NCBI RefSeq assembly: GCF_900996225.1
Contig: NZ_CAAJGL010000101.1
Coordinates: 372,001-436,000, forward strand
Length of the DNA: 64,000 bases
Source: Paraburkholderia sp. BCC1884
GTDB taxonomy: Bacteria; Pseudomonadota; Gammaproteobacteria; Burkholderiales; Burkholderiaceae
Direction: 5' to 3'
Shown here one piece after another: positions 16,666 to 24,483 of this stretch; the stretch's first letter is position 1; every line of letters begins with the position of its first letter. The notes beneath the pieces were generated by a model. The model saw only the letters and a program-made list of their open reading frames with translations, was not told where the DNA came from and ran no database searches. The position numbers and the translations under genes are program-made.

Positions 16666-18180
16666 GTGACCCTCACTTCGACATCGCATGACGTTGTACC
16701 CGTGCCGCGCGGCACGCTGATGATTCAGGGCACCACGTCCGACGCCGGCAAGAGCACGCTCGTCGCCGGTTTGTGCCGGCTAGCGCGCCGCGCGGGCGTG
16801 CGGGTCGCGCCGTTCAAGCCGCAGAACATGGCGCTCAATAGCGCAGTGACGGTGGACGGTGGCGAGATCGGACGCGCCCAGGCTTTGCAGGCGCTGGCCG
16901 CGGGGATCGCCGCGCACACCGATCTGAACCCGGTGCTGCTGAAGCCGACTAGCGACCGCGGTGCCCAGGTGATCATCCACGGCAAGGCGCGGATGAATCT
17001 CGACGCGCGTGCATATCACGACTACAAACCGGTCGCGTTCGAAGCGGTGCTGGAATCGTATGCGCGCCTGCAGGCGGCGTACGACACGATTTTTGTCGAA
17101 GGCGCGGGCAGTCCGGCCGAGATCAATCTGCGCGATCGGGATATCGCCAATATGGGTTTCGCGGAAGCGGTCGATTGCCCGGTCGTGCTGGTGGCCGATA
17201 TCGATCGTGGCGGCGTGTTCGCGCATTTGACCGGGACGCTCGCCTGTCTGTCGGAGAGCGAGCAGGCGAGGGTGCGCGGCTTCATCATCAACCGTTTTCG
17301 TGGCGATGTGAGCTTGCTGCAGCCCGGCCTGGACTGGCTCGAAGCGAAGACCGGCAAGCCGGTGCTCGGCGTGGTGCCGTACCTGCACGGCCTGACGCTC
17401 GACGCCGAAGACATGCTGCCGCCCGAACTGCGCGCGAAGCACAGCGGAACGGCGCAACGCATGTTGCGCGTGGTCGTGCCGGTGCTGCCGCATATCAGCA
17501 ATCACACCGATTTCGACGCGCTGCGTGCGCATCCCCAAGTCGATTTTCACTACGTGCGTAGCGGTACACCGTTGCCGCCGGCCGATCTGATCATCTTGCC
17601 AGGCTCGAAAAACGTGCCGGGCGATCTGGCCTTTCTGCGCAAACAGGGCTGGGATGCGGTGCTGGAGAAACATTTGCGCTACGGCGGACGGGTGATCGGC
17701 CTATGCGGCGGCATGCAGATGCTGGGGCGGGAAGTCGCCGATCCGCATGGCGTGGAAGGCGCGCCGGGGATATCGGCAGGCTTGGGCTGGCTCGACTACT
17801 CGACGGTGCTCACGCGCGAGAAGACGCTCAAAAACGTCACCGGACGGCTCGCGCTGCCTGGTTCGCCCGACGTCGCCGGCTACGAGATTCACATGGGAGA
17901 GACCCAGGGTCCGGCGCTCGATTCTCCCGCGCTCCAGTTGAGCGACGCCGGCGCGGCACGTCCCGACGGCGCCATTTCCGCCGATGGACAGATTCTCGCC
18001 ACCTACGTCCACGGACTCTTCGACACGCCGGCCGCGTGCTCGGCGTTGCTCACGTGGGCGGGGCTCAGCGAAGCGGAGGCAATCGACTATCCGGCGCTGC
18101 GTGAAGCCTCGCTGGAACGGCTCGCCGACACGCTTGCCGAGCACCTCGATCTGGCGAAGCTGTTCTCCGCGATGGGCTGA
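16666..18180 (+). CDS. cobQ: Cobyric acid synthase, glutamine-hydrolysing
   Basis: Amidates adenosylcobyrinic acid a,c-diamide at b, d, e and g to give adenosylcobyric acid, using glutamine and ATP. The 504-residue protein has an N-terminal dethiobiotin-synthetase-like domain with P-loop TTSDAGKST (23-31) and FKPQNMALNSAV, and a C-terminal class I-like amidotransferase with the nucleophile in GLCGGMQMLG and the histidine in TYVHGLFD. The GTG start at 16666 is used because an ATG 27 bases upstream runs into a stop in another frame. It is the only gene here acting before the nucleotide-loop steps. Confidence 0.95.
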   Translation: MTLTSTSHDVVPVPRGTLMIQGTTSDAGKSTLVAGLCRLARRAGVRVAPFKPQNMALNSAVTVDGGEIGRAQALQALAAGIAAHTDLNPVLLKPTSDRGAQVIIHGKARMNLDARAYHDYKPVAFEAVLESYARLQAAYDTIFVEGAGSPAEINLRDRDIANMGFAEAVDCPVVLVADIDRGGVFAHLTGTLACLSESEQARVRGFIINRFRGDVSLLQPGLDWLEAKTGKPVLGVVPYLHGLTLDAEDMLPPELRAKHSGTAQRMLRVVVPVLPHISNHTDFDALRAHPQVDFHYVRSGTPLPPADLIILPGSKNVPGDLAFLRKQGWDAVLEKHLRYGGRVIGLCGGMQMLGREVADPHGVEGAPGISAGLGWLDYSTVLTREKTLKNVTGRLALPGSPDVAGYEIHMGETQGPALDSPALQLSDAGAARPDGAISADGQILATYVHGLFDTPAACSALLTWAGLSEAEAIDYPALREASLERLADTLAEHLDLAKLFSAMG

Positions 18181-18194
18181 TCGCGGCCATCTAT

Positions 18195-18229
18195 CTGGCA
18201 AGACGATTAATTCCTGGCAAGAATTAATC
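18195..18229. repeat. Small direct and inverted repeat downstream of cobQ
   Basis: CTGGCAAGA occurs twice (18195-18203 and 18214-18222), and the arms GATTAATT and AATTAATC (18205-18212, 18222-18229) form a perfect 8-bp inverted repeat around the second copy. There is no T-run, so it is not a convincing terminator. No function is assigned. Confidence 0.5.
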
Positions 18230-18353
18230 AAAGCTCCCAGCGTGGGTTTTCACGCCATATGGTTCGAATAGAGTTCTGACATCGACGGCCGGTCGCCGGC
18301 TGTCCCTCTCATCAAACGGACTCGTCATGAACGCGAGGCCGCCCGATACAGGC

Positions 18354-18773
18354 TCAATACAAGACGATCTGCGTGCATCGAAACAACGCGATGGTTTTCC
18401 CGTTCGGGTCCGTCACCGTCGCGTCCCACACCTGCGTGCTGCGCCCCAGATGCACGCCCTTGGCGACCGCGCGGATCGTGCCTTCGGTGGCGGTCCCGAG
18501 AAAGTTGCTTTTCAGCTCGACGGTTGTGAAATTGCGCGCCGTTTCCGGCAGATGCGCGAGGCACGCGTAGCCGCAAGCCGTATCGGCGAGTCCGATCACG
18601 GTCGCCGCATGCAAAAAACCGTTCGGCGCGAGTAATTCTTCGCGCACGGTCAATTCGGCGCTCAGCACGCCTTCTTCCAACGACAGAACCTGCACGCCCA
18701 GCAAGCCCGGCAGCTTGCCCTGCTGGCGTTCGTGGAGGCGTTCGATGGTGTATTCCGGGCGCAGTTTGCTCAT
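18354..18773 (-). CDS. Hotdog-fold thioesterase (PaaI family)
   Basis: A 139-residue single-domain hotdog protein. The catalytic-helix region PNGFLHAATVIGLADTACGYA (split near residue 50-70) and the strand TTVELKSNFLG match the PaaI/YdiI group of acyl-CoA thioesterases; the last strands include GRSTQVWDATVTD. Substrate is unknown. ATG 18773 gives the usual family length. It is convergent with cobQ and not in an obvious operon. Confidence 0.85.
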   Translation of the reverse strand: MSKLRPEYTIERLHERQQGKLPGLLGVQVLSLEEGVLSAELTVREELLAPNGFLHAATVIGLADTACGYACLAHLPETARNFTTVELKSNFLGTATEGTIRAVAKGVHLGRSTQVWDATVTDPNGKTIALFRCTQIVLY

Positions 18774-18984
18774 GGGATTCGGGTCCTCGGTGGAAAAATC
18801 GACGGTGCAGGGCGGTCAATTAGCCGTTCGGGGGCTTCGACCCCGCTGCGATTTGTCGATATTATCAACGGCTGGATCGGCGGGCGTAGCTGAACTCGGC
18901 ATCAATCGGCGCGCGTCGGCATAAGTCTGAGTAACAGCGCGGCAAACCGGCTGGCGTCGACCAGCCTTCTTTCCGGGAGAATTC

Positions 18985-19623
18985 ATGACGGTGATCGTGG
19001 TGGCGAATCCGAAGGGCGGCGTGGGCAAGAGCACGCTGTCGACCAATCTGGCCGGCTATTTCGCCGCGTCGGGCGAATGGGTGGCGCTGGCGGATCTGGA
19101 CAAACAGCAGTCCGCGCACGCGTGGCTGGCGTTGCGGCCCGACACGCTGCCGGCCATCGAAACCTGGGAGGTCAACCCCGATACGCCGGTCAAGCCGCCC
19201 AAGGGTCTGGAACACGCCGTCATCGACACGCCCGCCGGCTTGCACGGCAATCGCCTGAATATCGCGCTGGATCTGGCCGACAAGGTGATCGTGCCGTTGC
19301 AGCCGTCGATGTTCGATATTCTTGCCACCCAGGAATTCCTCGAGCGCCTCGCCAAGGAAAAGGCGGTCCGCAAAGGCGCGATCGAGGTCGGCGTGGTCGG
19401 CATGCGCGTCGATGCGCGCACGCGCTCGGCGGAACAACTGCATCGGTTTGTCGAGGGATTGAAGCTGCCGGTACTGGGATTTTTGCGTGATACGCAGAAC
19501 TACGTGCAGCTGGCGGCTCACGGCCTGACCTTGTGGGACGTCGCGAAAAGCCGGGTGGAGAAGGATCTGGAGCAGTGGCAGCCGATCATCGCGTGGACGA
19601 ATGGGGCAGGGAAGAAAGGGTGA
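18985..19623 (+). CDS. Orphan ParA/MinD-type ATPase
   Basis: 212 residues with the deviant Walker A of the ParA family, KGGVGKST at 10-17, Walker A' ALADLDKQQSAHAW, and switch-type VIDTPAGLHGNRL. Unlike chromosomal Soj there is no N-terminal DNA-binding extension, and no parB-like partner gene is next to it. Short ParA proteins of this kind position other cargo or regulate cellulose, pili or carboxysomes; the cargo here is unknown. ATG 18985 has GGGAGAA a few bases upstream. Confidence 0.85.
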   Translation: MTVIVVANPKGGVGKSTLSTNLAGYFAASGEWVALADLDKQQSAHAWLALRPDTLPAIETWEVNPDTPVKPPKGLEHAVIDTPAGLHGNRLNIALDLADKVIVPLQPSMFDILATQEFLERLAKEKAVRKGAIEVGVVGMRVDARTRSAEQLHRFVEGLKLPVLGFLRDTQNYVQLAAHGLTLWDVAKSRVEKDLEQWQPIIAWTNGAGKKG

Positions 19624-19715
19624 AGCAGACGTGAAGCAGGGTTAAGGCAGGCTTGAGGCGAGATTGAAACGGCAGCAGGCGGTGTGACCGCCCGCTGCAG
19701 GGCGGACGCGCCCGT

Positions 19716-20102
19716 TCAGGTCCAGTTTTGCTTCGGCACGTGATCGCGGCTGCCCTTGATCTTGTTGGTGTCGTCGACGAACACCAGATCGGGCTTCCAG
19801 CCCGCCTTCAGTTCGGCTTCGTCCACCACCGCGAACGCCGCGATGATCACCAGATCGCCCAACTGCGCGCGCCGCGCCGCCGAGCCGTTCAGCGAAATCA
19901 TGCCGCTGCCGCGTTCGCCCTTGATCGCGTACGTCGAAAAACGCTCGCCATTGTTGATGTTCCAGATGTCGATCCGCTCGTTTTCGACGATGTTCGCCGC
20001 TTCCAGCAAGTCTTCGTCGATTGCGCACGAGCCTTCGTAATGCAGCTCGCAGTGCGTAACCGCGACACGGTGAATTTTCGACTTCAGCATATTGCGTTGC
20101 AT
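19716..20102 (-). CDS. panD: Aspartate 1-decarboxylase precursor
   Basis: Makes beta-alanine from L-aspartate for pantothenate synthesis. The 128-residue pro-enzyme shows the self-cleavage site Gly24-Ser25 in HYEGSCAID, where Ser25 becomes the pyruvoyl group, and the expected NINNGERFSTYAI and GSAARRAQLGDLVIIAAF segments. ATG 20102 is preferred over one two codons upstream because it puts the cleavage site at the canonical position. panC lies just upstream on the same strand, so the beta-alanine producer and user are adjacent. Confidence 0.96.
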   Translation of the reverse strand: MQRNMLKSKIHRVAVTHCELHYEGSCAIDEDLLEAANIVENERIDIWNINNGERFSTYAIKGERGSGMISLNGSAARRAQLGDLVIIAAFAVVDEAELKAGWKPDLVFVDDTNKIKGSRDHVPKQNWT

Positions 20103-20152
20103 AACCAATCCTTTGATGCTTCTTATGCGTATTTACGCGTTCTAAGACGGCT

Positions 20153-20986
20153 TCAGATTTCGAGGTTGTCGATCAGACGAGTCGCGCCGAGCTTGGCGGC
20201 GGCCAGCACCACCAGTTCCGCGTTCGCGTCTTGCGGGCCCGGCGGCAGCAGATTCGAGCGCTTGCGCACCGCGATGTAGTCGGGCTGCCAGCCGCGTGCG
20301 GCCAGCGTTGCCATCGCCGCCTGCTCGATCCTCGCGTAGTCGCGCTCGCCAGACAGCACGGCGTCACGCACGCGATTCAGTTCGGCGGCCAGCACCGGCG
20401 CTTCGGCACGCTCGGCGGCCTGCAGATAGCGGTTGCGCGAGCTGAGCGCGAGGCCGTCGGCGTCGCGCACGGTTTCGGCGGCGATGATGTCGGTCGGCAG
20501 CGCGAACTGATTGCACATGCGGCGCACGATCATCAACTGCTGATAATCCTTCTTGCCGAACACCGCGACGCGCGGCTGCACGCACGACATCAGCTTCATC
20601 ACGACGGTACACACGCCCTGAAAGAAGCCCGGCCGGAATTCGCCTTCGAGGATGTCGCCCAGATCGTGCGGCGGATGCACGCGATACTCCTGCGGCTCCG
20701 GATACAGATCTTTTTCCGTCGGCGCAAACAGCACGTAGACGTTTTCCTTCTGCAGCTTCTCGATATCCGCTTCCATCGAACGCGGATATTTGTCGAAATC
20801 TTCGTTCGGGCCGAACTGCAGGCGATTGACGAAAATGCTCGCCACCACCGGATCGCCGTGCTGACGCGCCAGACGCATCAGCGACAGATGGCCCTCGTGC
20901 AGGTTGCCCATGGTCGGCACAAAGGCCGTGCGATTCTGGCCGCGCAACTGGTCGCGCAATTCATGGATCGAGCTGATGACTTTCAT
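20153..20986 (-). CDS. panC: Pantothenate synthetase
   Basis: Condenses pantoate and beta-alanine with ATP to make pantothenate. The 277-residue cytoplasmic enzyme has PTMGNLHEGHLSLM (24-37), with the HIGH-like ATP site, FVNRLQFGPNEDFDKYPR, the FGKKDYQQL segment, and the KMSKS-like LSSRNRYL. It is 50 bases upstream of panD on the same strand, so the two probably share a transcript. Confidence 0.96.
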   Translation of the reverse strand: MKVISSIHELRDQLRGQNRTAFVPTMGNLHEGHLSLMRLARQHGDPVVASIFVNRLQFGPNEDFDKYPRSMEADIEKLQKENVYVLFAPTEKDLYPEPQEYRVHPPHDLGDILEGEFRPGFFQGVCTVVMKLMSCVQPRVAVFGKKDYQQLMIVRRMCNQFALPTDIIAAETVRDADGLALSSRNRYLQAAERAEAPVLAAELNRVRDAVLSGERDYARIEQAAMATLAARGWQPDYIAVRKRSNLLPPGPQDANAELVVLAAAKLGATRLIDNLEI

Positions 20987-21185
20987 GATCGGACAGGGAT
21001 TTCCTCGCGCGGCGCGAGACTGGATTGGCGCACGATCCTAAGGTAATGCGCGGCCCGCCGCCTCGCTGCGATTGACAGGTTCGGAGCGCGGGATTGTAGT
21101 GGATTTGTGCGACGGGCGCACCGAAACGAGGCACACGCAGCGATCGTGGTGAAGGCGGGCACCGTGGCGTGGCGGCTGGCCTGCT

Positions 21186-22061
21186 TCAGGCCGGCAAGTA
21201 GGCGAGGCGCACGTAAATCGGTGCGAACGGCTCGGCCTGGGTGATCTCGATGAGCGATTCGCGGCACAGTTCGAGCATGGCGATGAAGTTCACCACCACG
21301 ACCGGCACGCCCTTGCTGGTGTCGAACAGGTCGGAGAACTCGACGAAGCGGGCGTTCTGCAATTGCCGCAAGATGCCGCTCATGTGTTCGCGCACCGAGA
21401 GTTCTTCGCGTGAGATCTTGTGATGCTGGACCAGCTTGGCGCGCTTGATCACGTCGGCCCAGGCGGCGCGCAGGTCTTCGCTGTCCACGTCGGGGAAACG
21501 CGGCGTGATGCTTTGCTCGATGAACACCTCGGCGCGCAGGAAGTCGCGCCCGAGTTGCGGCAGCTGGTCGATGCGCTGCGCGGCGAGCTTCATCTGCTCG
21601 TATTCGAGCAGGCGGCGCACCAGTTCCGCGCGCGGATCTTCGGCTTCTTCGCCGCTGTCGGCTTTCCTGACCGGTAGCAGCATGCGCGACTTGATCTCGA
21701 TCAGCATCGCGGCCATCAGCAGATACTCTGAGGCGAGTTCCAGATTTGTCTGGCGCAATTGATCGACGTAGCCGAGGTACTGCACCGTGACATCCGCCAT
21801 CGGGATGTCGAGCACGTTGAAGTTCTGCTTGCGGATCAGGTACAGCAACAGATCGAGCGGTCCTTCGAACGTTTCGAGGAACACCTCGAGCGCGTCGGGC
21901 GGGATGTACAGGTCGGTCGGCAGCTTGAAGAGCGGTTCGCCATAAAGGCGAGCGAACGCAATGCCGTCGACGGTATCCGGCGTCGAATCGGTGGCGGGCG
22001 CGGCCAGCGCGGCGTCGGCGGAAGCCGGCGGAGCGCCGTGGGCCTCGTCGGCGTGACTCAC
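21186..22061 (-). CDS. scpA: Segregation and condensation protein A
   Basis: The kleisin subunit of the bacterial SMC condensin. Of 291 residues, the N-terminal part is a low-complexity extension, followed by the kleisin signature FEGPLDLLLYLIRKQNFNVL near residue 68, a middle region of long helices (AELVRRLLEYEQMKLAAQRI), and a C-terminal winged-helix part ending near VNFIAMLELCRESLIEITQ. No scpB is in view. Only five bases separate it from the DUF3460 gene upstream. Confidence 0.93.
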   Translation of the reverse strand: MSHADEAHGAPPASADAALAAPATDSTPDTVDGIAFARLYGEPLFKLPTDLYIPPDALEVFLETFEGPLDLLLYLIRKQNFNVLDIPMADVTVQYLGYVDQLRQTNLELASEYLLMAAMLIEIKSRMLLPVRKADSGEEAEDPRAELVRRLLEYEQMKLAAQRIDQLPQLGRDFLRAEVFIEQSITPRFPDVDSEDLRAAWADVIKRAKLVQHHKISREELSVREHMSGILRQLQNARFVEFSDLFDTSKGVPVVVVNFIAMLELCRESLIEITQAEPFAPIYVRLAYLPA

Positions 22062-22065
22062 GCGC

Positions 22066-22251
22066 TTAGAAGTTTTGATAGTACGAGTAAGGCGTCTGCT
22101 CTACGCGCGAAGCTTTCTGGTCGGCGCGTTCATCCAGATCGATCGGCTGTTTGTCCCACAGCAGTGCGCGGCCGCGGCGTTGCTCGGCTTCGAGGCTGGG
22201 CTTCTGTTGCTTGAGCTGGTTCAGGAACTGGGTGATGTCCGATTGATACAT
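22066..22251 (-). CDS. DUF3460 small protein
   Basis: A 61-residue protein, MYQSDITQFLNQLKQQKP at the start and ending in EQTPYSYYQNF, which matches the DUF3460 family found upstream of scpA in Burkholderiales. It is hydrophilic with no signal peptide. ATG 22251 is the family start; the frame runs on upstream without similarity. Function is unknown; constant linkage with scpA suggests shared expression. Confidence 0.85.
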   Translation of the reverse strand: MYQSDITQFLNQLKQQKPSLEAEQRRGRALLWDKQPIDLDERADQKASRVEQTPYSYYQNF

Positions 22252-22610
22252 GGCTCGACGTCCGTGGTGGGTGAAATGGCGGCTGCTCGCGGGTTTCGGC
22301 TTGAGACTGGACCTCGGTCCCGGCTCGCTTCGCAAGCGGCATCGCCGTTATTCCATAATTTTACCGCAAGCGCCGCGCTCGGTCGAAAATCGGCGCCGAC
22401 AGCGAGCCGAAAGGGAGTGCCGTGCGAAGCCAATTTTCTGGAACCCGTTCCATGGGGGCGCGTCAAAGGCGGGCGCGTTGCCGTTCCGGCGGCGCGCCGC
22501 GCACCTTTTAGAGATCTCGCGGCCCTGCGCCGATGTGGTCAAATAGCGTGCTTTGGCCGCCACGGCGCGCCCGAGCAACATAATGTTTCCATCATGGCCG
22601 GAGGTCCTGT
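22252..22610. other. Intergenic region between DUF3460/scpA and tamA
   Basis: A 359-bp gap holding the divergent promoters. The only clear signal is the ribosome-binding site GGAGGT at 22600-22605, five bases before the tamA TTG start. No RNA gene or repeat is visible. Confidence 0.6.
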
Positions 22611-24455
22611 TTGGCGGGATGTGCGATCGACAAGCCGCGACTGCGGCGCGACCAGGCCAGTTTCCGGCGCGGCCATCTGGCGGCCGTGCGACGCTGGCTA
22701 CGCGCGTGGCTGGCGTTCGGCATCGTCATGCTCATGCTGGCGAGCGGCGGCGCGCACGCCGCGCGCACCGCGCGTACGCCGGCCAGCTACAAGGTCGACA
22801 TCGAAGCCACGCCGCGCTCGTTGCGCAAGCTGCTCGAGGCGCATCTGGATATCGCGCGCTTCGCCAAACGGCCTGACATCAGCGACGACCAGTTCGACTT
22901 CCTGATCACCGCCACGCCTCAGCAGGTGCGCGATCTGGCCGCCACGCAAGGCTATTTCTCGCCGGTCGTGCGCACCGACGTGCGCACCATCGACAACGCC
23001 AAACGGGTCACCGTCAGCGTCGATGCCGGGCCGCAAACTACTATCTCGTCGATTTCGCTGTCGTTTCGCGGTCCGGTGCTGACTGAAGACCCGGCGCAGG
23101 AAAACGCCGCGCGCTTTGCGTTTTCTCTGCACGAGGGCGACCCGTTCTCGCAGGGCGACTGGGACGACGCCAAGAATGCGGCGCTCAAAGCCTTGCAGTC
23201 GCGCCGTTATCTCGGCGCGAAGATCTATCACTCGGAAGCGCGGGTCGACCCGCGCACCCATGAGGCGAAACTAACGGTCACTTACGACAGCGGACCGACC
23301 TTCACCATGGGCAAGCTCGACGTCTCGGGCACGCGGCGCTATCCCGAGCAGATCGTCGACAACGTCAATCCGGTGTCGGAGGGCGATATTTACGACGTGC
23401 AACGCGTCACCGAATTGCAGCGTCAGTTGCAGAACACGCCGTACTACGCGAGCGTCGCCATCGACGTGGACAGCGACCCCGCCAAGCCGGTCAATACGCC
23501 GGTGCACGTGAAGGTGTCGGAATATCCGTACAACAGCATCCGCGGCGGCGTGGGTTATTCCACCGACAACGGGCCGCTCGTTCAAGGCTCGTATTCGTAC
23601 CTCGACACCTTCGGCAAGGCCTGGCCGTTCACGATCGAAGGCCGGGTCGATCAGATCCAGCAGTACGGGCAAATCCAGCTCGCCATGCCGCCGGGGCCGC
23701 GCGCGTGGACCAACAGCGTGCTCGCGTCCTATACGACCACCGACGTGTCCGACACGCGCATCTACAGCATTCGCGGCGGCGTGCAGCGGGCGCGCACCTC
23801 GCAATTCATCGACTACAGCTATGCGCTCCTTTATTACCAGGACCGGCTGGACCAGAACGCCGGGCCGCCGACCACGAGTCGCGCGCTGGTGCCGTCCTGG
23901 TCGTGGACCCGCCGCAATACCGACGACCCGCTGTTCCCGCGTAGTGGCAACCTGATCCATCTGGAGGCGGGGTTTGCCGTGAAGGGCGTGCTGACCGACC
24001 AGACCTTCGCGCGCGGTTACGCGCGTGGCCAGCAATACCTGCCGATCGGCCGGGAAGACCTCGTGCTGATCCGCGCCGAACTCGGCGGCGTATTCACGAG
24101 CGGCAGTTCGAGCGGCATTCCGGCGTCGCTGCTGTTTCGCGCGGGCGGGTCGAATTCGGTGCGGGGCTATAGCTACCAGAGCATCGGTAATGACGTCGAC
24201 GGTTCGATTCTGCCCACCAAGTATCTCGTGACAGCGGCCGCCGAGTATCAGCACTGGTTTTCGCACGACTGGGGTGCGGCGGCGTTCTTCGACATCGGCA
24301 CCGCCACCGATACCTGGGGCGAGCGCGTCTTTTATCCCGGCGTCGGCGTCGGCGCGCGGTGGCGCAGCCCGGTCGGCCCGGTCAATGTCGACGTCGCCTA
24401 CGGCATCCGTAACCGCAGCGTGCGGCCTTATCTCACGCTGGGCATTGCCTTCTGA
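22611..24455 (+). CDS. tamA: Translocation and assembly module outer-membrane protein TamA (BamA family)
   Basis: 614 residues. A hydrophobic signal segment (WLRAWLAFGIVMLMLASGG, about residues 29-47) precedes POTRA-like repeats (to about residue 290) and a C-terminal 16-strand beta-barrel of the Omp85 type, including RAGGSNSVRGYSYQSIG near residue 520 (the conserved VRGY/F loop) and a terminal PYLTLGIAF strand ending in Phe. It works with TamB to insert outer-membrane proteins. The TTG start at 22611 is supported by GGAGGT five bases upstream, but leaves an unusually long n-region; GTG 22686 is an alternative. tamB follows directly. Confidence 0.92.
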   Translation: MAGCAIDKPRLRRDQASFRRGHLAAVRRWLRAWLAFGIVMLMLASGGAHAARTARTPASYKVDIEATPRSLRKLLEAHLDIARFAKRPDISDDQFDFLITATPQQVRDLAATQGYFSPVVRTDVRTIDNAKRVTVSVDAGPQTTISSISLSFRGPVLTEDPAQENAARFAFSLHEGDPFSQGDWDDAKNAALKALQSRRYLGAKIYHSEARVDPRTHEAKLTVTYDSGPTFTMGKLDVSGTRRYPEQIVDNVNPVSEGDIYDVQRVTELQRQLQNTPYYASVAIDVDSDPAKPVNTPVHVKVSEYPYNSIRGGVGYSTDNGPLVQGSYSYLDTFGKAWPFTIEGRVDQIQQYGQIQLAMPPGPRAWTNSVLASYTTTDVSDTRIYSIRGGVQRARTSQFIDYSYALLYYQDRLDQNAGPPTTSRALVPSWSWTRRNTDDPLFPRSGNLIHLEAGFAVKGVLTDQTFARGYARGQQYLPIGREDLVLIRAELGGVFTSGSSSGIPASLLFRAGGSNSVRGYSYQSIGNDVDGSILPTKYLVTAAAEYQHWFSHDWGAAAFFDIGTATDTWGERVFYPGVGVGARWRSPVGPVNVDVAYGIRNRSVRPYLTLGIAF

Positions 24456-24483
24456 TGGACACCTGCTTTCACATGAATCCCGC

